Source of the DNA: Hippophae tibetana
Taxonomy: Eukaryota > Streptophyta > Magnoliopsida > Rosales > Elaeagnaceae
Length of the DNA: 64,000 nt
Direction of reading: 5' to 3'
Assembly (NCBI GenBank): GCA_037013495.1
Contig: CM072801.1
Span: forward strand, 31,794,001-31,858,000
Each line of letters begins with the position of its first letter. Position 1 is the stretch's first letter. The position numbers and the translations under genes were made by a program. Shown in pieces: positions 8,504 to 22,100 of the stretch. The notes beneath the pieces were generated by a model that did no database searches, was not told where the DNA came from, and saw only the letters and a list, made by a program, of their open reading frames with translations.

Positions 8504-8522
8504 CCAACCTCTAATAGGTTGG
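8504..8522. other. Conserved monomer hairpin (example copy)
   Basis: The B monomer carries CCAACC, a seven-base loop TCTAATA, then GGTTGG, a perfect six-base stem found in most B units (for example at 16233-16251 with a change and 63490-63508). The aligned A site reads ACCT, nine bases, AGGT (19930-19946), a different but still paired stem. Could extrude as a cruciform or fold in RNA. Confidence 0.6.
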
Positions 8523-9629
8523 TGGCATTTCATTCAATTGTTTTCTGTTCATGTTCTTTTTGGTTAAAATTTGATCATCTTAACACTATTCTAAGCAATT
8601 TAATCATTTTTAATCCTTTGAATTCCTAGGTTGTCCGCCCAAAGTTTCGTATCATTTGGTATCAAAGCCTTGGTTGCTGAAAATATGGTATCTATCTTCA
8701 TATATTCATTTTTTGAATTTTACATTTAAAAAGACTTTGTCAATTTAATTTTCTTTGCTTTCATACGTTACAAACCACAAAGAAAGATAGATATTTGTAT
8801 AACAAGTCTTGTGTTTTCTTACAATTTTGTAGTCATTATTTTGTCTTTCGATTTAATTGCCTAGTTTTATTTAAATTCTTTGTACCTTTTTTTTGTTTTA
8901 TGTTTTCTGTGTGCAACCTATTTTTTTTTTGAAACAAACAATAGAGCTACTCCATTTCGTAGTTTCAAGAAAAACTAGGTTATTAATATCGGTGGAAACA
9001 TTAAACTATTGTAACTTTTAATTCGTGAATCAAAATGACTCTTGTACTATATCAATTCGTAGGTATTTCGCTTCCTAAAAACACACTACAAGAATAGTTT
9101 AGTTATGGGCATTTTTTGACCCCAAAATTACTATGTTTACACTACTTGCCGACCTCTAATAGATAGGTGGCATCTCGTTGCGTTGTAATCTATTCTTGTC
9201 CTCTCCGGTTCCAATTTGATCATCTTAACCCATTTCGAAGCAATTTACTCATTCTTAATCCTTTGAGTTCCTATGTTGTTCGCCAAAAGGTTCCGCTTCA
9301 TTTTGTATCAAAGCCTTGGTTGCTGAAAATATGGTAACTATCTTCATATATTCATTTTTTGAATTTTACATTTAAAAACACTTTGTCCATTTAATTTTCT
9401 TTGCTTTCATAAGTAACAAACCACAAAGAAATATAGATATTTGTATAACAAGTCTTGTGTTTTCTTACAATTTAGTAGTCATTATTTTGTCTTTCGACTT
9501 AATTTCCTAGTTTTATTTAAATTGTTTGTACCTTTTTCTTGTTTTATGTTTTCTGTGTGCAACCAATTTTTGCTTTTGAAAGAAACAATAGAGCTACTAC
9601 ATTTCGTAGTTTCAAGAAAAACTAGGTTA

Positions 9630-9651
9630 TTAATATCGGTGGCAATATTAA
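9630..9651. other. Second conserved monomer dyad TTAATAT-N8-ATATTAA (example copy)
   Basis: A perfect seven-base inverted repeat around CGGTGGCA, found at the same place in units ending ATATTAAAC; units with ATATCAAAC have one mismatch. It is a possible protein-binding dyad, but AT-rich sequence makes chance dyads common. Confidence 0.5.
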
Positions 9652-10092
9652 ACTATTGTAACTTTTAATTGGTGCATCAAAATGACTCTTGTACTATATC
9701 AAATCGTAGCTATTTCGATTCCTAAAAACACACTGCAAGAATAGTTTAGTTATCTGCATTTTTTTTAACCCAAAACTACTATGTTTACACTACTTGCCGA
9801 CCTCGAAAAGATTGGTCGCATCTCATTGCGTTGTAATCTGTTCTTGTTGTTTTGGGATATAATATGATCTACTGAAACCATTTCGAAGCAATTTACTCAA
9901 TCTTAATCCTTTGAGTTCCTATGTTGTTCCCGTAAAGGTTCCGCTTCATTTGGTTTCAAGGCCTTTGATGCTGAAAATATGGTATCTATCTTCATATATT
10001 TATTTTTTAAATTTTACATTTGAAAAAAACTTTGTCCATTTAATTTTCTTTGCTTTCATGCAAAACTAACTAACCAAAAGAAAGATAGATAT

Positions 10093-10709
10093 TTGTATAA
10101 CAAGTCTTATGTCTTCTTACAATTTTGTAGTCATTATTTAGTCTTTCGACTTAATTTCCCAGTTTTATTTAAATTCTTTGTACCTTTTTCTTGTTTTATG
10201 TTTTCTGTGCGCAACCTATTTTTGCTTTTGAAAGAAACAAAAGAGCTACTAAATTTCGTAATTTCAAGAAAAACTAGGTTATTAATATCGGTGGCAATAT
10301 TAAACTATTGTAACTTTTAATTCGTGCATCGATATGACTATTATATTGTTTCAAATCGCAGCTCTTTCAATTCCTAAAAAGACAATGAAAGAATAATTTG
10401 GTTATCGGCATTTTTTTAAGCAAAATTACTTTGCTTACACTACTTGCCAACCTCTAATAGGTTGGTGGCATTTCATTGCATTGTTTTCTGTTCATGTTCT
10501 TTTTGTTTAAAATTTGATCATCTTAACACTATTCTAAGCAATTTAATCATTTTTAATCCTTTGAGTTCCTAGGTTGTCAAAGCCTTGGTTACTGAAAATA
10601 TGGTATCTATCTTCATATATTCATTTTTTGAATTTTACATTTAAAAACACTTTTTCCATTTATTTTTCTTTGCTTTCATAAGTAACAAACCACAAAGAAA
10701 GATAAATAT
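10093..10709. repeat. B monomer with 28-bp internal deletion (617 bp)
   Basis: Unit of 617 bp instead of 645. At about 10571-10580 the text AGGTTGTC runs straight into AAAGCCTTGG, missing the usual AAAGTTTCGCATCATTTGG segment. A two- to three-base overlap at the joint suggests a simple deletion. Found once. Confidence 0.85.
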
Positions 10710-11131
10710 TTTTATAACAATTCTTGTGTTTTCTTACAATAGAGCTACTGCATTGCTTTCGATTCCTAAAAACACACTGTAAGAATAGTTTAGTTATCGG
10801 CATTTTTTGACCCAAAAATTACTATGTTTACACTACTTGCCAACCTCTAATAGATAAGTGGCATCTCATTGCGTTGTAATCTGTTCTTGTGCTTTCCGGT
10901 TCCAATTTGATCATCTTAACCCATTTCGAAGCAATTTACTCATTCTTAATCCTTTGAGTTCCTATATTGTTCGCCTAAAGGTTCCGCTTCATTTTGTATC
11001 AAAGCCATGGTTGCTGAAAATATGGTATCTATCTTCATATATTCATTTTTTGAATTTTACATTTAAAAACACTTTCTCCATTTAATTTTCTTCGCTTTCA
11101 TAAGTAACAAACCACAAAGAAATATAGATAT
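10710..11131. repeat. Monomer with two internal deletions (422 bp)
   Basis: At 10736-10740 TTCTTACAAT is joined directly to AGAGCTACTG, and at about 10754 the sequence jumps again to GCTTTCGATTCC. Together about 223 bp are lost, including the whole first open-frame region. The first joint has a five-base overlap (ACAAT) between donor positions. The remainder is A type. Found once, at the array edge. Confidence 0.85.
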
Positions 11132-13713
11132 TTGTATAACAAGTCTTGTGTTTTCTTACAATTTTTTAGTCATTATTTTGTCTTTCTACTTAATTTCCTA
11201 GTTTTATTTAAATTCTTTGTACCTTTCTCTTGTTTTATGTTTTCTGTGTGCAACCTATTTTTGCTTTTGAAAGAAACAAAAGAGCTACTACATTTCGTAG
11301 TTTCAATAAAAACTAGGTTATTAATATCAGTTGCAATTAAACTATTGTAACTTTTAATTTGTGCATCAAAATGGCTATTGTAGTGTATCATATCGTAGCT
11401 ATTTCGATTCCTAAGAAGACACTGCAAGAATAGTTTAGTAATAGGCATTTTTTGACCCCAAAATTACTATGTTTACACAACTTGCCGACCTCTAAAAGAT
11501 TGGTGGCATCTCATTGCGTTGTAATCTGTTCTTGTTCATTCCGGTTCCAATTTGATAATCTTAACCCATTTCGAAGCAATTTACTCATTCTTAATCCTTA
11601 GATTTCCCATGTTGTTCGATTAAAGGTTCCGCTTCATTTGGTATCAAAGCCTTGGTTGCTGAAAATATGGCATCTATCTTCATATATTCATTTTTTAAAT
11701 TTCACATTTAAAAACACTATGTCCATTTAATTTTATTTGCTTTCATAAGTAACAAACCACAAAGAAAGATAGATATTTGTATAACAAGTCTTGTGTCTTC
11801 TTACAATTTTGTAGTTATTATTTTGTCTTTCAATTGAATTTCCTAGTTTTATTTAAATTCTTTGTACTTTTTTCATGTTTTATGATTTCTGTGTGCAACC
11901 TATTTTTTCTTTTGAAAGAAACAATAGATCTACTACATTTCGTAGTTTCAAGAAAAACAAGGTTATTAATATCGGTAGCAATATTAAACTATTGTAACTT
12001 TTAATCCATGGATCAAAATGACTACTATAATGTTTCAAATCGCAGCTCTTTGGATTCCTAAAAAGACAATGAAAGAATAGTTTGGTTATCGGCATTGTTT
12101 TAAGAAAAATTACTTTGTTTACACTACTTGCCAACCTCTAATAGGTTGGTGGCATTTCATTGCATTGTTTTCTGTTCATGTTCTTTTTGGTTAAAATTTG
12201 ATCATCTTAACACTATTCTAAGCAATTTAATCATTTTGAATCCTTTGAGGTCCTAGGTTGTCCTCCTTAAATTTCGCATCATTTGGTATCAAAGCCTTGG
12301 TTGATGAAAATATGGTATCTATCTTCATATATTCATTTTTTGAATTTTACATTTAAAAAGAATTTGTCTATTTTATTTTCTTTGCTTTCATAAGTTACAA
12401 ACCACAAAGAAAGATAAATATTTTTATAACAAGTATTGTGTTTTCTTACAATTTTGAGGTCATTATTTTGTCTTTCGATTTAATTTCCTAGGTTCCTTTA
12501 AATTCTTTGTACCTTTATCTTGTTTTATGTTTTCTGTGTGCAACCTATTTTTTCTTTTGAAAGAAACAATAGAGCTACTGCATTTTGTTGTTTCAAGAAA
12601 AACTAGGTTATTAATATCGGTGGCAATATTAAATTGTTGTAACTTTTAATTCGTGCATCGAAATGACTATTATAATGTATCAAATCGTAGCTCTTTCGAT
12701 TTCAAAAAACACACTGCAAGAATAGTTTAGTTATCAACATTTTATTACCCCAAATATACTATGTTTACACTACTTGCCGACCTCTAAAAGATAGGTGGTA
12801 TCTCATTGCGTTGTATTGTATTCTTGTCCTTTCCTTTTCCAATTTGTTCATCTTAACCCATTTCGAAGCAATTTACTCATTCTTAATCCTTTGACTTCCT
12901 ATGTTGTTCGCCTAAAGGTTCCGCTTCATTTTGTAACAAAGCCTTGGTTGTTGAAAATACGGTATCTATCTTCATATATTCATTTTTTGAATTTCACATT
13001 TAAAAACACTATGTCCATTTAATTTTATTTGCTTTCATAAGTAACAAACCACAAAGAAAGATAGATATTTGTATAACAAGTCTTGTGTCTTCTTACAATT
13101 TTGTAGTTATTATTTTGTCTTTCGATTGAATTTCCTAGTTTTATTTAAATTCTTTGTACTTTTTTCATGTTTTATGTTTTCTGTGTGCAACCTATTTTTT
13201 CTTTTGAAAGAAACAATAGAGGTACTACATTTCGTAGTTTCAAGAAAAACAAGGTTATTAATATCGGTAGCAATATTAAACTATTGTAACTTTTAATCCG
13301 TGGATCGAAATAACTATTATAATGTTTCAAATCGCAGCTCTTTGGATTCCTAAAAAGACAATGAAAGAATAGTTTGGTTATCGGCATTGTTTTAAGAAAA
13401 ATTACTTTGTTTACACTACTTGCCAAGCTCTAATAGGTTGGTGGCATTTCATTGCATTGTTTTCTGTTCATGTTCTTTTTGGTTAAAATTTGATCATCTT
13501 AACACTATTCTAAGCAATTTAGTCATTTTGAATCCTTTGAGTTCCTAGGTTGTCCTCCTTAAATTTCGCATCATTTGGTATCAAAGCCTTGGTTGCTGAA
13601 AATATGGTATCTATCTTCATATATTCATTTTTTCAATTTTACATTTAAAAAGACTTTGTCTATTTTATTTTCTTTGCTTTCATAAGTTACAAACCACAAA
13701 GAAAGATAAATAT

Positions 13714-14594
13714 TTTTATAACAAGTCTTGTGTTTTCTTACAATTTTGTAGTCATTATTTTGTCTTTCGATTAAATTTCCTAGGTTCCTTTAAATTCTTT
13801 GTACCTTTATCTTTTTTTTGTTTTCTGTGTGCAACCTATTTTTTCTTTTGAAAGAAACAATAGAGCTACTTCATTTTGTTGTTTCAAGAAAAACTAGGTT
13901 ATTAATATCGGTGGCAATATTAAACTGTTGTAACTTTTAATTCGTGCATCGAAATGACTATTATAATGTATCAAATTGTAGCCCTTTCAATTTCAAAAAA
14001 GACACTGCAAGAATAGTTTAGTAATCGGCATTTTTTGACCCCAAATATACTATGTTTACACTACTTGCCGACCTCTAAAAGATAGGTGGTATCTCATTAA
14101 ATTGTATTGTATTCTTGTCCTTTCCGGTTCCAATTTGTTCATCTTAACCCATTTCGAAGCAATTTACTCATTCTTAATCCTTTGAGTTCCTATGTTGTTT
14201 GCCTAAAGGTTCCGCTTCATTTTGTATCAAAGCCTTGGTTGCTGAAAGAATAGTTTGGTTATCGGCATTGTTTTAAGAAAAATTACTTTGTTTACACTAC
14301 TTGCCAAGCTCTAATAGGTTGGTGGCATTTCATTGCATTGTTTTCTGTTCATGTTCTTTTTGGTTAAAATTTGATCATCTTAACACTATTCTAAGCAATT
14401 TAGTCATTTTGAATCCTTTGAGTTCCTAGGTTGTCCTCCTTAAATTTCGCATCATTTGGTATCAAAGCCTTGGTTGCTGAAAATATGGTATCTATCTTCA
14501 TATATTCATTTTTTGAATTTTACATTTAAAAACACTTTGTCCATTTAATTTTCTTTGCTTTCATAAGTAACAAACCATAAAGAAATATAGAAAT
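13714..14594. repeat. Extended A-to-B hybrid monomer (881 bp)
   Basis: The unit starts normally and runs through an A-type middle (14086-14240), then at 14243-14247 (GCTGAAA to GAATAGTTTGG) jumps back to an earlier monomer position and reads a B-type middle before ending at 14594. The net gain is about 236 bp. It is the kind of duplication product expected from misaligned exchange between A and B units, with TGAAA shared at the joint. Confidence 0.87.
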
Positions 14595-16531
14595 TTGTAT
14601 AACATGTCTTGTGTTTTCTTACAAGTTTGTAGTCATTATTTTGTCTTTCAACTTAATTTCCTAGTTTTATTTAAATTCTTTGTACCTTTTTCTTGTTTTA
14701 AGTTTTCTGTGTGCAACCTATTTTTGCTTTCGAAAGAAACAATAGAGCTACTGCATTTTGTAGTTTCAAGAAAAACTAGGTTATTAATATCGGTGGCAAT
14801 ATCAAACTATTGTAACTTTTAAGTCGTGCATCAAAATGACTCTTGTAATGTTTCAAATCGTAGCCAGTTCGATTCCTAAAAACACACTGCATGAATAGTT
14901 TTGTTATCGGCATTTTTTTACCTCAAAATTACGATGTTTACACTACTTGTTGACGTCTAAAATATATGTGGTATCTCATTGCGTTGTAATCTGTTCTTGT
15001 TCTCTCCGGTTCCAATTTGATCATCTTTACCCATTTCGAAGCAATTTACTCATTCTTAATCTTTTGAGTTCCTATGTTGTTCGCCTAACGGTTCCGCTTC
15101 ATTTTGTATCAAAGCCTTGGTTGCTAAAAATATGGTATCTATCTTCATATATTGATTTTTTGAATTTTACATTTAAAAACACTTTGTCCATTTAATTTTC
15201 TTTGCTTTCATAAGTAACAAACCACAAGGAAAGATAGATATTTGTATAACAAGTCTTCTGTCTTCTTACAATTTTGTAGTAATTATTTTGTCTTTCGATT
15301 TAATTTCCTAGTTTTATTTGAATTCTTTGTACTTTTTTCTTGTTTTATGTTTTCTGTGTGCAACCTATTTTTTCTTTTGAAAGAAACAATAGAGCTACTA
15401 CATTTTGTAGTTTCAAGAAAAACTAGGTTATTAATATGGGTAGCAATATTAAACTATTGTAACTTTTAATCCGTGCGTCGAAATGACTATTATAATATTT
15501 CAAATTGCAACTCTTTGCATTCCTAAAAAGACAATGAAATAATAGTTTGGTTATCGGCATTGTTTTAAGCAAAATTATTTTGTTTACACTACTTGCCAAC
15601 CTCTAATAGGTTGGTGGCATTTCATTGCATTGTTTTCTGTTCATGTTCTTTTTGGTTAAAATTTGATCATCTTAACACTATTCTAAGAAATTTAATCATT
15701 TTTAATCCTTTGAGTTCCTAGGTTGTCCGCTTAAAGTTTCGCATCATTTGGTATCAAAGCCTTGGTTGCTGAAAATATGGTATCTGTCTTCATATATTCA
15801 TTTTTTGAATTTTACATTTAAAAACACTTTGTCCATTTAATTTTATTCGCTTTCATAAGTTACAAACCATAAAGAAAGATAAATATTTGTATAACAAGTC
15901 TTGTGTCTTCTTAAAATTTTGTAGTAATTACTTTGTCTTTCGATTTAATTTCCTAGTTTTATTTAAATTCTTTGTACTTTTTTCTTGTTTTATGTTTTCT
16001 GTGTGCAACCTAATTTTTCTTTTGAAAGAAACATTAGAGCTACAACATTTCGTAGTTTCAAGAAAAACTAGGTTATTAATATTGGTGGCAATATCAAACT
16101 ATTGTAACTTTTAATTTGTGCATCAAAATTACTATTATAATGTTTCAAATCGCAGCTCTTTGGATTCCTAAAAAGACAATGAAAGAATAGTTTGGTTATC
16201 GACATTGTTTTAAGCAAAATTACTTTGTTTACACTACTTGCCAACCTCTAATAGGTTCGTGGCATTTCATTGCATTGTTTTCTATCCATGTTCTTTTTGG
16301 TTAAAATTTGATCATCTTAACACTATTCAAAGTAATTTAATCATTTTTAATCCTTTGAATTCCTAGGTTTTCCTCCTAAAGTTTCTCATCATTTGGTATC
16401 AAAGCCTTGGTTGCTGAAAATATGGTATCTATCTTCATATATTCATTTTTTGAATTTTACTTTTAAAAACACTTTGTCCATTTAATTTTCTTTGCTTTCA
16501 TAAGTTACAAACCACAAAGAAAGATAAATAT

Positions 16532-19115
16532 TTGTATAACAAGTCTTGTGTCTTCTTACAATTTTATAGTTACTATTTTCTCTTTCAATTTAATTTCCTA
16601 GTTTTATTTAAATTCTTTGTACCTTTTACTTGTTTTATGTTTTCTGTGTGCAACCTATTTTTTCTTTTGAAAGACACAATAGAGCTACAACATTTCGTAG
16701 TTTCAAGAAAAACTAGGTTATTAATATCGGTGGCAATATCAAACTATTTTAACTTTTAATTTGTGCATCAAAATGGCTATTGTACTGTATCAAATCGTAG
16801 CCATTTCGATTCCTAAAAACACACTGCAAGAATAGTTTAGTTATCGGCATTTTTTTACCCCAAAATTACTAAGTTTACAGTACTTTCCGACTTCTAAAAG
16901 ATAGGTGGCATCTCATTGCGTTGTAATCTGTTCTTCTTCTTTCCGGTTCCAATTTGATAATCTTAACCCATTTCGAAGCAATTTACTCATTCTTAACCCT
17001 TTGAGTTCCTATGTTGTTCGCCTAAAGGTTCCGCTTCATTTGGTATCAAAGCCTTGGTTGCTGAAAATATGGTATCTATCTTCATATATTCATTTTTTGA
17101 ATTTTACATTTAAAAACACTTTGTCCATTTAATTTTCTTTGCTTTCATAAGTAACAAACCACAAAGAAAGATGGATATTTGTATAACAAGTCTTCTGTCT
17201 TCTTATAATTTTGTAGTAATTATTTTGTCTTTCGATTTAATTTCCTAGTTTTATTTAAATTCTTTGTACCTTTTTCTTGTTTTATGTTTTCTGTGTGCAA
17301 CCTAATTTTTCTTTTGAAAGAAACAATAGAGCTACTATATTTCGTAGTTTCAAGAAAAACTAGGTTATTAATATCGTTGGCAATATCAAACTATTGTAAC
17401 TTTGAATTTGTGCATCAAAATTACTATTATAATGTTTCAAATCGCAGCTCTTTGGATTCCTAAAAAGACAATGAAAGAATAGTTTGGTTATCGGCATTGT
17501 TTTAAGCAAAATTACTTTGTTTACACTACTTGCCAACCTCTAATAGGTTCGTGGCATTTCATTGCATTGTTTTCTATTCATGTTCTTTTTGGTTAAAATT
17601 TGATCATCTTACACCTATTCAAAGCAATTTAATCATTTTTAATCCTTTGAATTCCTAGGTTTTCCTCCTAAAGTTTCGCATCATTTGGTATCAAAGCCTT
17701 GGTTGCTGAAAATATGGTATCTATCTTCATATATTCATTTTTTGAATTTTACTTTTAAAAACACTTTGCCCATTTAATTATCTTTGCTTTCATAAGTTAC
17801 AAACCACAAAGAAAGATAAATATTTGTATAACAAGTCTTTTGTTTTCTTACAATTTTGTAGTCACTATTTTCTCTTTCAATTTAATTTCCAAGTTTTATT
17901 TAAATTCTTTGTACCTTTTTCTTGTTTTATGTTTTCTGTGTGCAACCTAATTTTTCCTTTGAAAGAAACATTAGAGCTACAACATTTCGTAGTTTCAAGA
18001 AAAACTAGGTTATTAATATCGGTGGCAATATCAAACTATTGTAACTTTTAATTTGTGCATCAAAATGGCTATTGTACTGTATCAAATCGTAGCCATTTCG
18101 ATTCCTAAAAACACACTGCAAGAATAGTTTAGTTATCGGCATTTTTTTACCCCAAAATTACTAAGTTTACAGTACTTGCCGACTTCAAAAAGGTAGGTGG
18201 CATCTCATTGCGTTGTAATCTGTTCTTCTTCTTTCCGGTTCCAATTTGATAATCTTAACCCATTTCGAAGCAATTTACTCATTCTTAACACTTTGAGTTC
18301 CTATGTTGTTCGCCTAAAGGTTCCGCTTCATTTTGTATCAAAGCCTTGGTTGCTGAAAATATGGTACCTATCTTCATATATTCATTTTTTGAATTTTACA
18401 TTTAAATACACTTTGTCCATTTAATTTTCTTTGCTTTCATAAGTAACAAACCACAAAGCAAGATAGATATTTGTATAACAAGTCTTCTGTCTTCTTATAA
18501 TTTTGTAGTAATTATTTTGTCTTTTGATTTTATTTCCTAGTTTTATTTAAATTCTTTGTACTTTTTTCTTGTTTTATGTTTACTGTGTGCAACATATTTT
18601 TTCTTTTCAAAGAAACAATAGAGCTACTGCATTTTGTAGTTTCAAGAAAAACTAGGTTATTAATATGGGTAGCAATATTAAACTATTGTAACTTTTAATC
18701 AGTGCATCGAAATAACTATTATAATGTTTCAAATCGCAGCTCTTTGGATTCCTAAAAAGACAATGAAAGAATAGTTTGGTTATCGGCATTGTTTTAAGCA
18801 AAATTACTTTGTTTACACTACTTGCCAACCTCTAATAGGTTGGTGGCATTTCATTGCATTGTTTTCTGTTCATGTTCTTTTTGGTTAAAATTTGATCATC
18901 TTAACACTATTCTAAGCAATTTAATCATTTTTAATCCTTTGAGTTCCTAGGTTGTCCTCGTAAAGTTTCGCATCATTTGGTATCAAAGCCTTGGTTGCTG
19001 AAAAAATGGTATCTATCTTCATATATTCATTTTTTGAATTTTACTTTTAAAAACACTTTGTCCATTTAATTATCTTTGCTTTCATAAGTTACAAACCACA
19101 AAGAAAGATAAATAT
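16532..19115. repeat. AB dimer higher-order repeat, 1292 bp x 2
   Basis: Units A 16532, B 17179, A 17824, B 18471. The A unit here is 647 bp and the B unit 645, giving a 1292-bp period, with the same subtype variants recurring at that spacing (for example TTCTTCTTTCCGG in both A units). Confidence 0.88.
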
Positions 19116-22100
19116 TTGTATAACAAGTCTTTTGTTTTCTTACAATTTTGTAGTCACTATTTTCTCTTTCGATTTAATTTCCTAGTTTTATTTAAATTCT
19201 TTGTACCTTTTTCTTGTTTTATGTTTTCTGTGTGCAACCTAATTTTTCCTTTGAAAGAAACATTAGAGCTACAACATTTCGTAGTTTTAAGAAAAACTAG
19301 GTTATTAATATCGTTGGCATTATTAAACTATTGTAACTTTTAATTCGTGCATCGATATGACTATTATAATGTATCAAATTGCAGGTGTTTCGATTCCTCA
19401 AACCACAATGAAAGAATAGTTTGTCCACTTCATTTTGTATCAAAGCCGTGGTTGCTGAAAATATGGTATCTATCTTCATATATTTATTTTTTGAATTTTA
19501 CATTTAAAAACACTTTGTCCATTTAATTTTCTTTGCTTTCATAAGTAACTAACCACAAAGAAATATAGATATTTGTATAACATGTCCTGTGTTTTCTTAC
19601 AATTTTGTAGTCATTATTTTGTCTTTCAACTTAATTTCCAAGTTTTATTTATATTGTTTGTACCTTTTTCTTCTTTTATGTTTTCTGTATGCAAGCTATT
19701 TTTGCTTTCGAAAGCAACAATTGAGCTACTGCATTTCATAGTTTCAAGAAAAACTAGGTTATTAATATCGGTGGCAATATCAAACTATTGTAACTTTTAA
19801 GTCGTGCATCAAAATGACTCTTGTACTGTATCAAATCGTAGCTATTTCAATTCCTAAAAACACACTCCAAGAATAGTTTAGTTATCGGCATTTTTTGCCC
19901 CAAAATTACTAAGTTTACACTACTTGCCGACCTCTAAAAGATAGGTGGCATCTCATTGCATTTTAATCTGTTCTTGTTCTTTCCGATCCAATTTGATCAT
20001 CTTAACCCATTTCGAAGCAATTTACTCATTCTTAATCCTTTGAGTTCCTATGTTGTTCGCCTAAAGGTTCCGCTTCATTTTGTATCAAAGCCTTGGTTAC
20101 TGAAAATATGGTATCTATCTTCATATATTCATTTTTTGAATTTTACATTTAAAAACACTTTGTCCATTTAATTTTCTTTGCTTTCATAAGTAACAAACCA
20201 CAAGGAAAGATAGATATTTGTATAACAAGTCTTCTGTCTTCTTATAATTTTGTAGTAATTATTTTGTCTTTTGATTTTATTTCCTAGTTTTATTTAAATT
20301 CTTTGAACTTTTTTCTTGTTTTATGTTTTCTGTGTGCAACATATTTTTTCTTTTCAAAGAAACAATAGAGCTACTGCATTTTGTAGTTTCAAGAAAAACT
20401 AGGTTATTAATATGGGTAGCAATATTAAACTATTGTAACTTTTAATCCGTGCATCGAAATGACTATTATAATGTTTCATATCGCAGCTCTTTGGATTCCT
20501 AAAAATACAATGAAAGAATAGTTTGGTTATCGGCATTGTTTTAAGCAAAATTACTTTGTTTACACTACTTGCCAACCTCTAATAGGTTGGTGGCATTTCA
20601 TTGCATTGTTTTCTGTTCATGTTCTTTTTGGTTAAAATTTGATCATCTTAACACTATTCTAAGCAATTTAATCATTTTTAATCCTTTGAGTTCCTAGGTT
20701 GTCCACGTAAAGTTTCGCATCATTTGGTATCAAAGCATTGGTTGCTGAAAATATGGTATCTACCTTCATATATTCATTTTTTGAATTTTACATTTAAAAA
20801 CACTTTGTCCATTTAATTTTATTTGCTTTCATAAGTTACAAACCACAAAGAAAGATAAATATTTGTATAACAAGTCTTGTGTCTTCTTACAATTTTATAG
20901 TTACTATTTTCTCTTTCGATTTAATTTCCTAGTTTTATTTAAATTCTTTGTACCTTTTGCTTGTTTTATGTTTTCTGTGTGCAACCTAATTTTTCTTTTG
21001 AAAGAAACATTAGAGCTACAACATTTCGTAGTTTTAAGAAAAAATAGGTTATTAATATCGTTGGCATTATTAAACTATTGTAACTTTTAATTCGTGCATC
21101 GATATGACTATTATAATGTATCAAATTGCAGGTGTTTCGATTCCTCAAACCACAATGAAAGAATAGTTTGTCCACTTCATTTTGTATCAAAGCCGTGGTT
21201 GCTGAAAATATGGTATCTATCTTCATATATTTATTTTTTGAATTTTACATTTAAAAACACTTTGTCCATTTAATTTTCTTTGCTTTCATAAGTAACTAAC
21301 CACAAAGAAATATAGATATTTGTATAACATGTCCTGTGTTTTCTTACAATTTTGTAGTCATTATTTTGTCTTTCAACTTAATTTCCAAGTTTTATTTATA
21401 TTGTTTGTACCTTTTTCTTCTTTTATGTTTTCTGTATGCAACCTATTTTTGCTTTCGAAAGCAACAATTGAGCTACTGCATTTCATAGTTTCAAGAAAAA
21501 CTAGGTTATTAATATCGGTGGCAATATCAAACTATTGTAACTTTTAAGTCGTGCATCAAAATGACTCTTGTACTGTATCAAATCGTAGCTATTTCAATTC
21601 CTAAAAACACACTCCAAGAATAGTTTAGTTATCGGCATTTTTTGCCCCAAAATTACTAAGTTTACACTACTTGCCGACCTCTAAAAGATAGGTGGCATCT
21701 CATTGCATTTTAATCTGTTCTTGTTCTTTCCGATCCAATTTGATCATCTTAACCCATTTCGAAGCAATTTACTCATTCTTAATCCTTTGAGTTCCTATGT
21801 TGTTCGCCTAAAGGTTCCGCTTCATTTTGTATCAAAGCCTTGGTTACTGAAAATATGGTATCTATCTTCATATATTCATTTTTTGAATTTTACATTTAAA
21901 AACACTTTGTCCATTTAATTTTCTTTGCTTTCATAAGTAACAAACCACAAGGAAAGATAGATATTTGTATAACAAGTCTTCTGTCTTCTTATAATTTTGT
22001 AGTAATTATTTTGTCTTTTGATTTTATTTCCTAGTTTTATTTAAATTCTTTGAACTTTTTTCTTGTTTTATGTTTTCTGTGTGCAACATATTTTTTCTTT

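Larger units (their letters stand above)
7091..16531. repeat. Left edge of the array: diverged and rearranged monomers
   Basis: The first partial unit (7091-7504) and the unit at 7505 have an A-like skeleton with some B-like words (GTTGTTTTCTGTTC, CATCATTTGGTATC) and could be close to an ancestral type. Then follow B 8150, A 8795, A 9441, B 10093 (617 bp), A 10710 (422 bp), A 11132, B 11777, A 12422, B 13069, A-then-B 13714 (881 bp), A 14595, B 15242, B 15887. Adjacent copies differ at many positions and no fixed higher-order period is seen. This fits an array edge that is homogenised less often. Confidence 0.88.
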
